From CAG-791 sp963658695 (GTDB taxonomy: Bacteria > Bacillota > Clostridia > Lachnospirales > Lachnospiraceae), in the NCBI GenBank assembly GCA_963658695.1, contig CAVKRN010000057.1, positions 1 to 15,726 on the forward strand: 15,726 nucleotides of DNA, written 5' to 3'. The notes below the pieces were generated by a model, which was not told the DNA's origin, made no database searches, and saw nothing but the letters and a program-made list of their open reading frames with translations. Every line of letters starts with the position of its first letter. Within the stretch, counting starts at the first letter, position 1. Below are positions 7,634-15,162 of this stretch, one piece after another. Made by a program: the position numbers and the translations under genes.

Positions 7634-8923
7634 TTATTCCATATCCAGCGACCGGTGCTCCACTCGTTTCCATTTCTTCTCGGGGAAAAAGCATGCGCGC
7701 ATGGAGCAGAAAATATAAACCAGCATGAAAATCGGTGACGTAATAATGGCCGGCAGCATGTCGCGCAGAGAAATGCGATTGAATCTGGCTGCCCCGGCGA
7801 TCGGCACGCATGCCGCGATCATCCCCAGTAAGGAGATATCAACCGACAGCCAGAAAATCAGCTGCCAGTACTTCCACATGAAAAAGCCGTTGACCAGCAT
7901 CAGCACAAAGCTCATCCAGGAAACCGGTCCCATGACAAGGAGCATCAAGGTATCCACACGCTGTAGCACATTTCTTCCGGTCACGCTCTGCGCTTGGGGG
8001 CTACTCGTCAACAGCGACAAGCCATACCGATGCAATATCTGATAGCTGCCGGTGCACCATCTGGCCAGCTGATTCACCATGGCTCCGAATTGCCAGGGCT
8101 GCTCATCATAGCAGATTGCGGTAACACAGAAGGCCGTACGCCGTCCCTGCAGGAGATTCTGAATCGTAAACTCCACGTCCTCTGTAATGGTTTTCGTATT
8201 CCAGCCGTTCTCCAGCAGCTCTTTTTTAACCGCAAAGCCGGTTCCGGTCAGAAATGCCGAAAGCCCCAGTTTTTCCCTGGCATAGGAGAAAAACGTGGAA
8301 TAAGTCGACCAGTACACCGTGTACCATTTCGTGATGATAGATGTGTACGGTTTTCCCGCCAGACGGTTGCCCTGCACAATCTCGTCCCCCGCATTCATCT
8401 GCGCATTGATCTCCGTGAAGAAGTTGGGACGGACCACATTGTCGGCATCGAAGACTGCAAATGCATCAAAGGTACTCCCTGCATCCCGCAGAATCTGCGG
8501 AATCCCCCAGTTCAGCACTGCCCCCTTCCCGGTTGTCGGACCATCCGAGCGCTCGTAGACCGTAACAAACGGATACTGCCTGCCAATGGCTGCCGTCCGG
8601 TCACTGCAATGATCCGCCAGCAAATAGACATGCAGATATCCGGCCGGATAATCCGCCTCCGCAATGCTTTTCAAAAAGGATGGAAGCGCCTTCTCCTCGT
8701 TGCGCGCACAGACAATAATTGCAAACCGGTTTCTCTGCCGTACCAGCGGGAAATGCTTTTTCTGTCTTGTAAGCCCCAGCGCCGCCACAACAACAATCCA
8801 CACCATAACAAGACTCAAAATAGCCAGCAGCACACCGCAAACCTTGGCTGCGACCGGAAGATCCGGTGTTGTCATCAGCTCTCGTAGCAACATAAAAAAC
8901 GGGCTGTACAGGGAAGATTTCAT
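7634..8923 (-). CDS. Processive-type membrane glycosyltransferase, family 2
   Basis: This 429-residue enzyme belongs to the cellulose synthase/hyaluronan synthase/IcaA-like group. An N-terminal membrane helix (about 27-51) precedes a cytoplasmic GT-A domain with VCARNEE (71-77), ADHCSD (103-108), the metal-binding FDADN (158-162), the catalytic-base motif TED (247-249) and QLARW (285-289, the QxxRW acceptor-site motif). C-terminal helices lie at about 324-347, 351-376 and 389-411. Such enzymes transfer sugars from nucleotide donors to a growing polysaccharide or lipid on the membrane; the product cannot be read from sequence. The start has AAAGAGAGAG just upstream. It lies 157 bases after the P-type ATPase with no convincing terminator between, so read-through from the ATPase promoter is possible. 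Confidence 0.9.
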   Translation of the reverse strand: MKSSLYSPFFMLLRELMTTPDLPVAAKVCGVLLAILSLVMVWIVVVAALGLTRQKKHFPLVRQRNRFAIIVCARNEEKALPSFLKSIAEADYPAGYLHVYLLADHCSDRTAAIGRQYPFVTVYERSDGPTTGKGAVLNWGIPQILRDAGSTFDAFAVFDADNVVRPNFFTEINAQMNAGDEIVQGNRLAGKPYTSIITKWYTVYWSTYSTFFSYAREKLGLSAFLTGTGFAVKKELLENGWNTKTITEDVEFTIQNLLQGRRTAFCVTAICYDEQPWQFGAMVNQLARWCTGSYQILHRYGLSLLTSSPQAQSVTGRNVLQRVDTLMLLVMGPVSWMSFVLMLVNGFFMWKYWQLIFWLSVDISLLGMIAACVPIAGAARFNRISLRDMLPAIITSPIFMLVYIFCSMRACFFPEKKWKRVEHRSLDME

Positions 8924-9080
8924 ATGCTCTCTCTTTCCGCCTCTTTTCAGTAATAGCTGTATTATTTCAATTCATACACCTTCTTGTACAGGGTACCATC
9001 CATTTGTGAAAAAAGCTCTCATAGTTCCTAAAATTTTTATAAAGTGTATCTGTTCAGCGCCTGCCATATTTCAAAGTGAA

Positions 9081-11303
9081 TTAACGTCTTGCAGGATGCA
9101 ACGTTTTTTCAGATACCGGTATCTTTACCAGAACGGCGATCAAAATGCACGGAATCGCAACAATCGGCAGCAGCATGGCACCGCCAAGTGCCAGCTGGGG
9201 CAATTGAAGCAATGGAGCAAAGAGAATCACTGAGCAAAAGAATCCCAGTATCGAGACACTGCTGAGGAACCCGTGCAGCACATTCATAGGCAGGCTGGCT
9301 TTTACCACACCGGCAAGGCTGACAATGCCGACCGTCAAATACATAACCAGATTCATTTGCTCCTGCGTCAGGCACAGGTATGGGGCAGCAAAGAATACAG
9401 CAATACATCCGAGAAAAATTGCAAGGCTGTTGGGCAGAGCGGCACGAAACGCGCTGTCCAGAAAAGTACCCTCCACCTTTCGATCATTGCGTTCAAAGGA
9501 CATAAAGAATGCCGGAAACGCCTCGATCATCGCATCAATCAGGGTGATCTGAATCGGAATGAATGGGAAATCCATATTCATCAGCAGGCACAGGACACTC
9601 AGGAGTACCGAGTAAATGGTCTTGATAAAGAACACCCCTGCCGACTTGGTCAGATTGTTGATAACCCGGCGTCCTTCGGAAATCACGTCCTGAAGAACGG
9701 CGAAGTCAGAATCCAGCAGGACCAGCTGTGCCGTCTGCTTGGCGGCGTCACTGCCGTTTCCCATAGCAACAGAGCAATCCGCCTGCCGCATGGCCAGCAG
9801 GTCGTTTACCCCGTCACCGGTCATGGCAACCCGATGTCCCCGCTTTTGCAGCGCTACAACCAGTACTTTCTTCTGCTCCGGCGTCACCCTGCCGAACACG
9901 GTATAGTTTTCAGCCGCCTCTGCCAATTCTTCGTCCGTCAGTCCTGTCGCATCCAGCAACCGGTTGGCATGACGCACATCGCAGAGCCTGGCAATAGCCG
10001 CAGCTGCCACCGGATTATCACCGGAGATGATCTTAACATCCACTCCCTGCTCGTAGAAATAATGGATGGTCTGCACCGCATTTTTGCGCAGCTGATCCGC
10101 AATGACGATCATAGCAATAGGAGCAATTTGTGCAGGATCCTCTGCGCCGGTGCATAATCCAACAAATAAAACGCGTTTTCCCTGTGCCATAAACGCTTTT
10201 GCTTTCTGCGGAATTATTCGGCACAGCTTTTCCGGTGCACCCAGCACCAATATCCTTCCGTCTGCCAGAGTCACAGACGACCATTTCCGCTCAGAGGAAA
10301 ACGGTGTCACTGTGGTGGCTTTATAAGGTTCACTATCCAAAAAGTAATCCCGCAGTGCCTGATAGGTTGCATTGTTATCTTCCGTATAGACAAGGTAGGT
10401 CGCCATCAAGCGCCGGAATTCCTGTTCATCCACGCTCGGATAAACCGCTTCTACCTCCAGCGTTCCCTCGGTCAGTGTGCCGGTTTTGTCCAGACACACT
10501 ACATCACAGTGGGCGAGGTTCTCCAGCGAATGCAGATCCCGTACCAGTACATTTTTCTTTGACAAGCGAATCACCCCTACTGCAAGACCGATGCTGATCA
10601 GCAGAACCAGGCCTTTGGGCAGCATCCCCAGCAAGCCTGCAGATGTGGCAACCACAGCAGTGTCGATCGCTGCGCCGCGGAAGAAAAACGCCTGCACGAA
10701 CAGCAGCACACCCAGCGGTACAATGAGATAACCGGTGAACCTGGTGACTTTTTTCATAGATGCAAGCAGCTCGGAGCTAGTGCTCTTTGTTTTCTTAACT
10801 TCCGCTACCATCTGTGCGGTAAAGCACTCGCCGGTGCTACACGTTGCCTGTGCCAGGCACCGGCCGGAAATGACACTGCTGCCGGAAAGAAGCTTGTCCC
10901 CCGGTAGTTTTGCGACCGTCTCGGATTCGCCGGTCAGAATGGATTCATTGACCTCCAACCGCCCTTCCTGCACCATGCAGTCGGTGCAAACCGCACATCC
11001 GGCGGTCATCACCAATATATCACCCTCACGGATTTCCTCCGGAAGAATGGTTTTCTCTGCATCACCTTGCAGGATGGTGACCACAGGCTCTGTCATCAGC
11101 GTCAACCGTTCAATCTGCCGTTTGGCTTTTATTTCCTGTACAATGCCAACAGCGGTATTAAGGAGAATGATAAAAATAAACAGTATGTTCTTCCAGGCAC
11201 CGACAGCCCCCAAAGCAATGGCAATCATTAGATTCAATGCATTGAATACAGTGCAAATATTATCCCGCAGAATCTGCGGAATTGTTTTTGTGACGTTGTT
11301 CAT
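9081..11303 (-). CDS. P-type cation-translocating ATPase (HAD-IC family)
   Basis: This 740-residue pump has no heavy-metal domain at its N-terminus. Core motifs are the actuator TGES (124-127), phosphorylation DKTGT (272-276), nucleotide-domain elements near 335-355 (SSERKWSS) and hinge GDGVND (496-501). About ten membrane helices are predicted: roughly 22-36, 38-58, 188-208, 212-245, 556-577, 582-602, 622-642, 650-672, 678-698 and 703-727. The lack of N-terminal metal-binding repeats and the short N-terminus resemble CtpE-like calcium-type pumps. In membrane helix 4 the motif reads LPKGL (228-232) where Ca2+-type pumps usually have PEGL, so the transported ion is uncertain. The start has an ideal AGGAGG site about 8 bases ahead. 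It has its own promoter element matching that of the nearby sigma gene (11339-11363). Confidence 0.93.
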   Translation of the reverse strand: MNNVTKTIPQILRDNICTVFNALNLMIAIALGAVGAWKNILFIFIILLNTAVGIVQEIKAKRQIERLTLMTEPVVTILQGDAEKTILPEEIREGDILVMTAGCAVCTDCMVQEGRLEVNESILTGESETVAKLPGDKLLSGSSVISGRCLAQATCSTGECFTAQMVAEVKKTKSTSSELLASMKKVTRFTGYLIVPLGVLLFVQAFFFRGAAIDTAVVATSAGLLGMLPKGLVLLISIGLAVGVIRLSKKNVLVRDLHSLENLAHCDVVCLDKTGTLTEGTLEVEAVYPSVDEQEFRRLMATYLVYTEDNNATYQALRDYFLDSEPYKATTVTPFSSERKWSSVTLADGRILVLGAPEKLCRIIPQKAKAFMAQGKRVLFVGLCTGAEDPAQIAPIAMIVIADQLRKNAVQTIHYFYEQGVDVKIISGDNPVAAAAIARLCDVRHANRLLDATGLTDEELAEAAENYTVFGRVTPEQKKVLVVALQKRGHRVAMTGDGVNDLLAMRQADCSVAMGNGSDAAKQTAQLVLLDSDFAVLQDVISEGRRVINNLTKSAGVFFIKTIYSVLLSVLCLLMNMDFPFIPIQITLIDAMIEAFPAFFMSFERNDRKVEGTFLDSAFRAALPNSLAIFLGCIAVFFAAPYLCLTQEQMNLVMYLTVGIVSLAGVVKASLPMNVLHGFLSSVSILGFFCSVILFAPLLQLPQLALGGAMLLPIVAIPCILIAVLVKIPVSEKTLHPARR

Positions 11304-11338
11304 GAAGATACCTCCTGATTTTTGTTTTCATTCTCTTA

Positions 11339-11363
11339 CACGCAGATACCTCGCAATGGTTGG
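11339..11363 (-). promoter_or_regulatory. Predicted ECF sigma promoter of the P-type ATPase gene
   Basis: On the - strand the sequence reads CCAACC, 13 bases, TGCGTG. This equals AAC, 16 bases, CGTG, the geometry and core of sigma-W-like ECF promoters. Transcription would start about 28 bases before the ATG at 11303, leaving room for the AGGAGG site. The element begins 30 bases beyond the terminator of the sigma operon, and its fixed bases and spacing match the element before the sigma gene (13220-13244). Confidence 0.75.
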
Positions 11364-11392
11364 AAAAAAACAACTACTCTGCCCCCATTCGC

Positions 11393-11422
11393 AAAAAAAA
11401 GACCTCCGAAATTTCAGAGGCC
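11393..11422 (-). terminator. Rho-independent terminator of the sigma operon
   Basis: On the - strand GGCCTCTGA and TCGGAGGTC form a 9-bp stem (two G-T pairs) around an AATT loop, followed by eight T. It lies 24 bases after the stop of the zinc-ribbon gene and separates that operon from the ATPase gene. Confidence 0.93.
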
Positions 11423-11445
11423 AGTCAAGCATAAGCAGTTCGTTT

Positions 11446-12354
11446 TTAATCCATCTTCTTTCCGCAGTGGTGGCAGAAATGATCTTTCGGCCCCACCTTG
11501 CAGCCGCAGCCGGCACAGCGGATACCTAGCTGCGTCCCGCAGACAGAGCAGTACAGATGGTCAGCACTTTGGGCGGCGCCGCAAACGGCGCATATGGCCA
11601 TGCTGCGTTTATAGATCATGTAGACAATCAGACCAATGAGATTGGTAAACAAACCAATCAGTCCCCAGTAAAGCGGCGAGAGCCTGCACTTTGCCGCATC
11701 CCGATATATCCATAGGGCAATCAGCACCCAGTAGATACTAAAGAACAGCATCGCAAGTGCTGCCGAGGCCTTGATGGCCGTCATGCCGCCTGGGACCGTC
11801 GTCGGAACAGTGATCACATAAACCTTGCTGTCACTGCCGCTATTTTTGACACGGCTCAACATATAAATCGTCTTCTGCGCTAATCCGCTGTCAAATGCAC
11901 TGTCATCGTCGTAATCGGAGCGAATTTTCCCGAAATCCTTGTTGATAATGGAGTTGAGCATGAATTCTTCGCTCTTGACATACTGGAATACAGCATCCGA
12001 GTGCTCCGCAGAAAGAAGGTATTTCTTCTCGTCACCTGCCTTAACAAGCTCCAATGCTCCCGAAGCAAACTCGGAATTCTTAGCAGAGTAAGTCACCTGA
12101 TCGTCTCCATCCACAATCAGCACATCCACAACATCTGCAGATGCGGCAGCGGTTTTGTCCACCGCTGTTTTCAATGCGGTTTCGTCCTTTGCTTCGTCCA
12201 AACGGGAATACTGCCAGGCAAAATTCAGCCGCTCCCGGTAAATTCCCCCTACCATTCCGGCACAGGCCAAACCTGCCACAAAGGCAAGTATCAAATACCC
12301 AACTGCGATTTTTTTGAAATTCCATTTTGATAAAGCCTGTTCAAGCATGTTCAT
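11446..12354 (-). CDS. Membrane protein with extracytoplasmic domain and double zinc ribbon
   Basis: This protein has 302 residues. A membrane helix at about 16-37 leads to a 150-residue extracytoplasmic region (40-190) with a VDVLIVDGDDQVTYS segment that resembles a PAS/Cache-like sensor core. Two more helices (about 195-217 and 228-247) follow, then a cytoplasmic tail with two CxxC-x10-CxxC zinc ribbons (Cys 255/258/269/272 and 280/283/294/297). The topology suits a sensor that passes an outside signal to a cytoplasmic zinc-binding module, but no function is established. Its ATG lies inside the end of the preceding gene (14-base overlap) with AGGAGG 8 bases upstream, so translation is coupled. 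It is the last gene of the ECF sigma operon. It could also be a zinc- or redox-responsive regulator of the sigma factor or of the small membrane protein. Confidence 0.82.
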   Translation of the reverse strand: MNMLEQALSKWNFKKIAVGYLILAFVAGLACAGMVGGIYRERLNFAWQYSRLDEAKDETALKTAVDKTAAASADVVDVLIVDGDDQVTYSAKNSEFASGALELVKAGDEKKYLLSAEHSDAVFQYVKSEEFMLNSIINKDFGKIRSDYDDDSAFDSGLAQKTIYMLSRVKNSGSDSKVYVITVPTTVPGGMTAIKASAALAMLFFSIYWVLIALWIYRDAAKCRLSPLYWGLIGLFTNLIGLIVYMIYKRSMAICAVCGAAQSADHLYCSVCGTQLGIRCAGCGCKVGPKDHFCHHCGKKMD

Positions 12355-12628
12355 AAATGAATCCTCCTTGGTTTTCCATCGTCTTGCCGGAGAGCAATAC
12401 CGGCAGCAACAGCAACACGCTCAGAGCCATAAAGGCCAGCGGAGCAATCAAAACAGTAAGTGAAACACCTGCAAAAACGAGCAGTGCCGGGATCAGCACA
12501 ATCATGGCGCAGAGCAGCACAAACAAGCGGGATTGCAGTCGCTCTTTCCGCGCCGCTTGCAGTTCCTCACACTTCTGCTCAATGACCGGTGCCAAATTAT
12601 TGATCATACGATCCATATTCGAATTCAT
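12341..12628 (-). CDS. Small two-helix membrane protein, candidate anti-sigma factor
   Basis: This protein has 95 residues and no family I recognise. Residues 1-33 form a charged amphipathic helix (with EQKCEELQAARKERLQ) likely on the cytoplasmic side. Two strongly hydrophobic helices follow at about 34-56 and 58-82, then a short polar tail. The start codon overlaps the sigma stop in an ATGA arrangement, with AAGGGG upstream. The gene's 3' end overlaps the next start by 14 bases. Being coupled directly after an ECF sigma gene is the usual place for its anti-sigma factor, and a cytoplasmic helix plus a membrane anchor would fit. It has no zf-HC2 zinc motif, so the role is inferred from position only. 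Confidence 0.75.
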   Translation of the reverse strand: MNSNMDRMINNLAPVIEQKCEELQAARKERLQSRLFVLLCAMIVLIPALLVFAGVSLTVLIAPLAFMALSVLLLLPVLLSGKTMENQGGFIYEHA

Positions 12629-13173
12629 GTATCATCACCCCTTTTTTTGTAATTGAGCTTTCTTCGGAGCTTTACCGTGCCGTCATGGATGCGGCTTTTA
12701 ATGGTCTTTTGCTGCACTCCGAATTGCTCCGCAATTTGTGCAAGAGTCATGTCCTCCACATATTTCAACCGAATTGCAAGTGCCTGTTCCGGCGGCAGCG
12801 TTGCCATCGCCTCTACGATTTGTTCGTATTGAAGCTTTTGCTCCACTTCCCCCGCCACATTCCGTTTATCCTCCAGCGGCAGCGAATCGATGTCCTCCAA
12901 ATGGATACGGTTGCGCCGCAAATGATCGATGTAGCAATTCCTGGCAATGGTGATGAGCCATGTTCCGAACGATGCACTGCCGCCCGAATCGTATTTGTCA
13001 ATGCTGCGTATCATCTTCAAAAAGGTCTCCTGCGTCAGGTCTTCGGAAAGCATCTCATCCGCTGTGGTTTTAAGGAGAAAACCGACAACATAGTCGTAGT
13101 AGAGCCGAATCAGTTCGTCAAACGCCTGTCGATCGCCGTGCTGACATCGTTTAATTAAGGCTTTGTCATTCAC
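12625..13173 (-). CDS. ECF-type RNA polymerase sigma-70 family factor
   Basis: This 182-residue protein contains only sigma regions 2 and 4, as in extracytoplasmic-function sigma factors. Region 2 includes FDELIRLYYDYVVGFLLK, the EDLTQETFLK segment and FGTWLITIARNCYIDHLRR (-10 recognition and core binding). Region 4 includes LPPEQALAIRLKYVEDM and a helix-turn-helix, LAQIAEQFGVQQKTIKSRI (-35 recognition). I choose the GTG at 13173 because GAGGAGGG lies 5 bases before it and the region 2 homology begins just after (NDKALIKRCQHGD). The ATG at 13197 is in frame but has only a weak site and would sit about 15 bases from the predicted transcript start. It is the first gene of a coupled three-gene operon and is preceded by a promoter element that it probably recognises itself. 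Confidence 0.93.
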   Translation of the reverse strand: MNDKALIKRCQHGDRQAFDELIRLYYDYVVGFLLKTTADEMLSEDLTQETFLKMIRSIDKYDSGGSASFGTWLITIARNCYIDHLRRNRIHLEDIDSLPLEDKRNVAGEVEQKLQYEQIVEAMATLPPEQALAIRLKYVEDMTLAQIAEQFGVQQKTIKSRIHDGTVKLRRKLNYKKRGDDT

Positions 13174-13219
13174 CGTTCCCTCCTCTTTGAATTTCATCTA
13201 CAGCTCTTATTACCTATTG

Positions 13220-13244
13220 CACGCAAGCACCGGCAAAAGGTTGG
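13220..13244 (-). promoter_or_regulatory. Predicted autoregulatory ECF promoter of the sigma operon
   Basis: On the - strand the element reads CCAACC, 13 bases, TGCGTG. The block AACCTTTT at its start matches the -35 region typical of sigma-W-like promoters, and CGTG lies 16 bases after AAC. The start of transcription would fall near 13212, about 39 bases before the GTG start. The same twelve fixed bases at the same spacing occur before the ATPase gene. Confidence 0.75.
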
Positions 13245-13296
13245 TGCCATTTGGCCAACCATCTAAGAAAATGCTGATTTAATCACGAGTGATTGC

Positions 13297-13341
13297 AAAA
13301 GGACAGGTGAACCACTATAAATCATGGGCACCTGTCCTTTT
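13297..13341 (-). terminator. Terminator after the Na+-dependent transporter
   Basis: AAAAGGACAGGTG (13297-13309) pairs perfectly over 13 bases with CACCTGTCCTTTT (13329-13341) around a 19-base loop. It lies 44 bases after the stop of the transporter gene. The - strand T-run is four bases and the + strand run six, so it can work in both directions. Confidence 0.88.
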
Positions 13342-13384
13342 TTCAGCATATCCTATTAGGAAAAGATCTATTCTCAGTCATTAT

Positions 13385-14776
13385 TCAAAACACGCCCAGG
13401 CTCTGGAGCAGGAGCACCGCAAGCATGACCGGTGCCACAAAGCGTACCATAACGACATACAGGCGCTTGCGCGACATCTTTTTGCCGCTCTTTTCTACCT
13501 CATCAATGACGGTCTGCGGTCCCAGTACCCATCCGATGAAGATGCATGTCAAAATCGACACGATCGGCATTAAAATACTGTTGCTCAGATAATCCATGAT
13601 GTCCAGAATCTGCGCCGTCGTTCCATTGGGCAAGGGCACTTCCACATACAGCACGTTATATCCGAGGCAAACAATAATTCCCGCCGCCAGTACATAAATG
13701 CTGCAGATCACACAGGCCCTTCGACGTGTCATTCCGGTTTGGTCCATCAGGCTCGATACCAGTGCTTCCAGAATCGAAACGGAGGATGTAAGGGCCGCGA
13801 ATAACACCATCACAAAGAAAACCGTTCCGATCACCGTTCCGATTCCGCCCATGGCGCCAAATACCTTCGGGAGCGTAACGAACATCAGACTCGGCCCCGC
13901 AGACATTCCTTCCGTCCCAAGGAAAGCAAATACGGTCGGCACGATCATCATCCCGGCCAGAAATGCCACCAGGGAATCGAAGATTTCGATTCGACCGATG
14001 GCCTGATTGATATCCACATCGTCCTTCATATAGGATCCGTATGCGATCATGATTCCCATGGCAACACTGAGCGAATAGAACAGCTGCCCCATCGCATCCA
14101 CGACAACCGCCACAAATTCCTGCAGAGACATTCCCTCCAAATTCGGAATGACGTAAATCCGCAGTCCCTCCATGGCCGTCCTGGTTACGCCCGACTCATC
14201 GGTATGACGAATGGTAAGGCCGAAGATGCCAATACCAATAATCAGCACCAACAAGATTGGCATGATGATCTTCGAACACCGCTCAATTCCGTTTTCTACG
14301 CCGAGATACACAATGGTAAAGGTTGCCACCAGATAGATGAGCATGCAGACAATCGGCGTATGGATATTCGCAATGAAGCTGTTGAAATTCCCATCCTCTG
14401 CTGCGCTCTTCACGTTTCCTGTCACGAATACTACAAAATACCGCAGCACCCAGCCACCGATGGCACAATAATACGGAAGGATAATGGCCGGAACAATGCA
14501 GGCAAGCCTGCCAAGAAATCCCCAACTGGGCTTTAATTTTCCATATGCTGTCAGTGGGCTCTGCTTCGTCCTGCGGCCGATGGAAATCTCCGTGGTGAGC
14601 AGCGCAAAGCCGAAGGTGACTGCCAGCACCAGATACACCACCAGAAAAATACCACCGCCGTCCTTAGCTGCCAGATACGGGAATCTCCAGATATTCCCCA
14701 GTCCAACCGCACTTCCCGCGGCTGCCAATACAAATCCAAGAGAGCCACTGAAACTCCCCCGCTTCTTTTCCTTCAT
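13385..14776 (-). CDS. Sodium-dependent transporter of the NSS (SLC6) family
   Basis: This 463-residue bacterial neurotransmitter:sodium symporter homologue probably imports an amino acid with Na+. The signature GSAVGLGNIWRFPYL (about 21-35) in helix 1 contains the unwound sodium/substrate segment. An SLSVAMGIMIAYGSYM stretch gives the helix 6 motif, and LFAALTSSVSILEALVSSL matches helix 8. About eleven or twelve helices can be counted, as expected for bacterial members of this length. The ATG at 14776 has GGGGAGA about 7 bases upstream and directly begins the typical N-terminus. It is transcribed alone: its own promoter lies at 14844-14852 and its terminator at 13297-13341. The substrate cannot be assigned from sequence. 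Confidence 0.95.
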   Translation of the reverse strand: MKEKKRGSFSGSLGFVLAAAGSAVGLGNIWRFPYLAAKDGGGIFLVVYLVLAVTFGFALLTTEISIGRRTKQSPLTAYGKLKPSWGFLGRLACIVPAIILPYYCAIGGWVLRYFVVFVTGNVKSAAEDGNFNSFIANIHTPIVCMLIYLVATFTIVYLGVENGIERCSKIIMPILLVLIIGIGIFGLTIRHTDESGVTRTAMEGLRIYVIPNLEGMSLQEFVAVVVDAMGQLFYSLSVAMGIMIAYGSYMKDDVDINQAIGRIEIFDSLVAFLAGMMIVPTVFAFLGTEGMSAGPSLMFVTLPKVFGAMGGIGTVIGTVFFVMVLFAALTSSVSILEALVSSLMDQTGMTRRRACVICSIYVLAAGIIVCLGYNVLYVEVPLPNGTTAQILDIMDYLSNSILMPIVSILTCIFIGWVLGPQTVIDEVEKSGKKMSRKRLYVVMVRFVAPVMLAVLLLQSLGVF

Positions 14777-14843
14777 ACCGTTGTTCTCCCCGCACTCCTT
14801 AATAAGGTTGATTCAGCTCTGATTACTATTGCAATAACGGTTT

Positions 14844-14852
14844 ATTCTAGCA
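14844..14852 (-). promoter_or_regulatory. Probable extended -10 promoter of the NSS transporter
   Basis: On the - strand TGC-TAGAAT forms an extended -10 box about 70 bases before the transporter ATG. No good -35 hexamer is visible, which is tolerated with a TGn extension. Confidence 0.45.
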
Positions 14853-14910
14853 CATGACGCAGTCTTTTAGAAAAAACTGCGTTTATCCCTTGTCGTCTAA
14901 ATTTGATAGA

Positions 14911-14939
14911 TTGGTTTTTATGCGGTGTCCTGCTATACT
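14911..14939 (+). promoter_or_regulatory. Probable vegetative promoter of the Rpn-family gene
   Basis: TTGGTT (14911-14916), a 17-base spacer and TATACT (14934-14939), with a TGC extension (14931-14933), match a housekeeping promoter. It would give a leader of about 215 bases before the ATG at 15163. Confidence 0.6.
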
Positions 14940-14945
14940 TTGGAT

Positions 14946-15162
14946 AGTTGCATAATGTAGTTCATTTCTGTGAACACCGTTTGGCGGCCAGAGCCAGCCA
15001 CGGTCCTATCTTGATCTTATCTGATTCACATCGAACGAAGCTTATGCACTTTTGTTATTTCATACAGCAGGAGCTTCGAAAGAGAACCAGACGGATCGAG
15101 TGATACATGTGGTTTGCCAATGCTTTTGTCTCCTGCATCATCATTTCACGCGGGAGGAAGAA
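14946..15162 (+). other. Long structured leader of the Rpn-family gene
   Basis: The stretch between the divergent starts at 14776 and 15163 has no gene. After the predicted promoter, three stems are visible. GTTCA/TGAAC spans 14960-14975. ACCGT-TTGGC with GCCAG-CC-ACGGT (14976-15004) is a 10-bp stem with a 2-base bulge. CGAAGCT (15036-15042) pairs with AGCTTCG (15072-15078). I recognise no known riboswitch. The ribosome site GGGAGGAAG sits just before the ATG. Confidence 0.4.

Noticed and set aside
7994..8887. 297-codon + strand frame opposite the membrane glycosyltransferase
   Set aside because: The - strand carries FDADN, TED and QxxRW; the other frame is a shadow.
8924..9080. A third copy of the ECF promoter before the membrane glycosyltransferase
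   Set aside because: I looked for CCAAC or AAC with CGT 16 bases later. A GGAAC is present but no CGT follows at the required distance.
9273..10157. 294-codon + strand frame opposite the P-type ATPase
   Set aside because: It is antisense to the ATPase core, with no start signals and no known domain.
13174..13197. ATG 13197 as start of the sigma factor
   Set aside because: GTG 13173 has a far better GAGGAGGG site and suits the predicted transcription start; the ATG is possible but less likely.
14823..15162. Known riboswitch or T-box in the leader of the Rpn gene
   Set aside because: The hairpins do not show a conserved motif I can match to a named RNA family.
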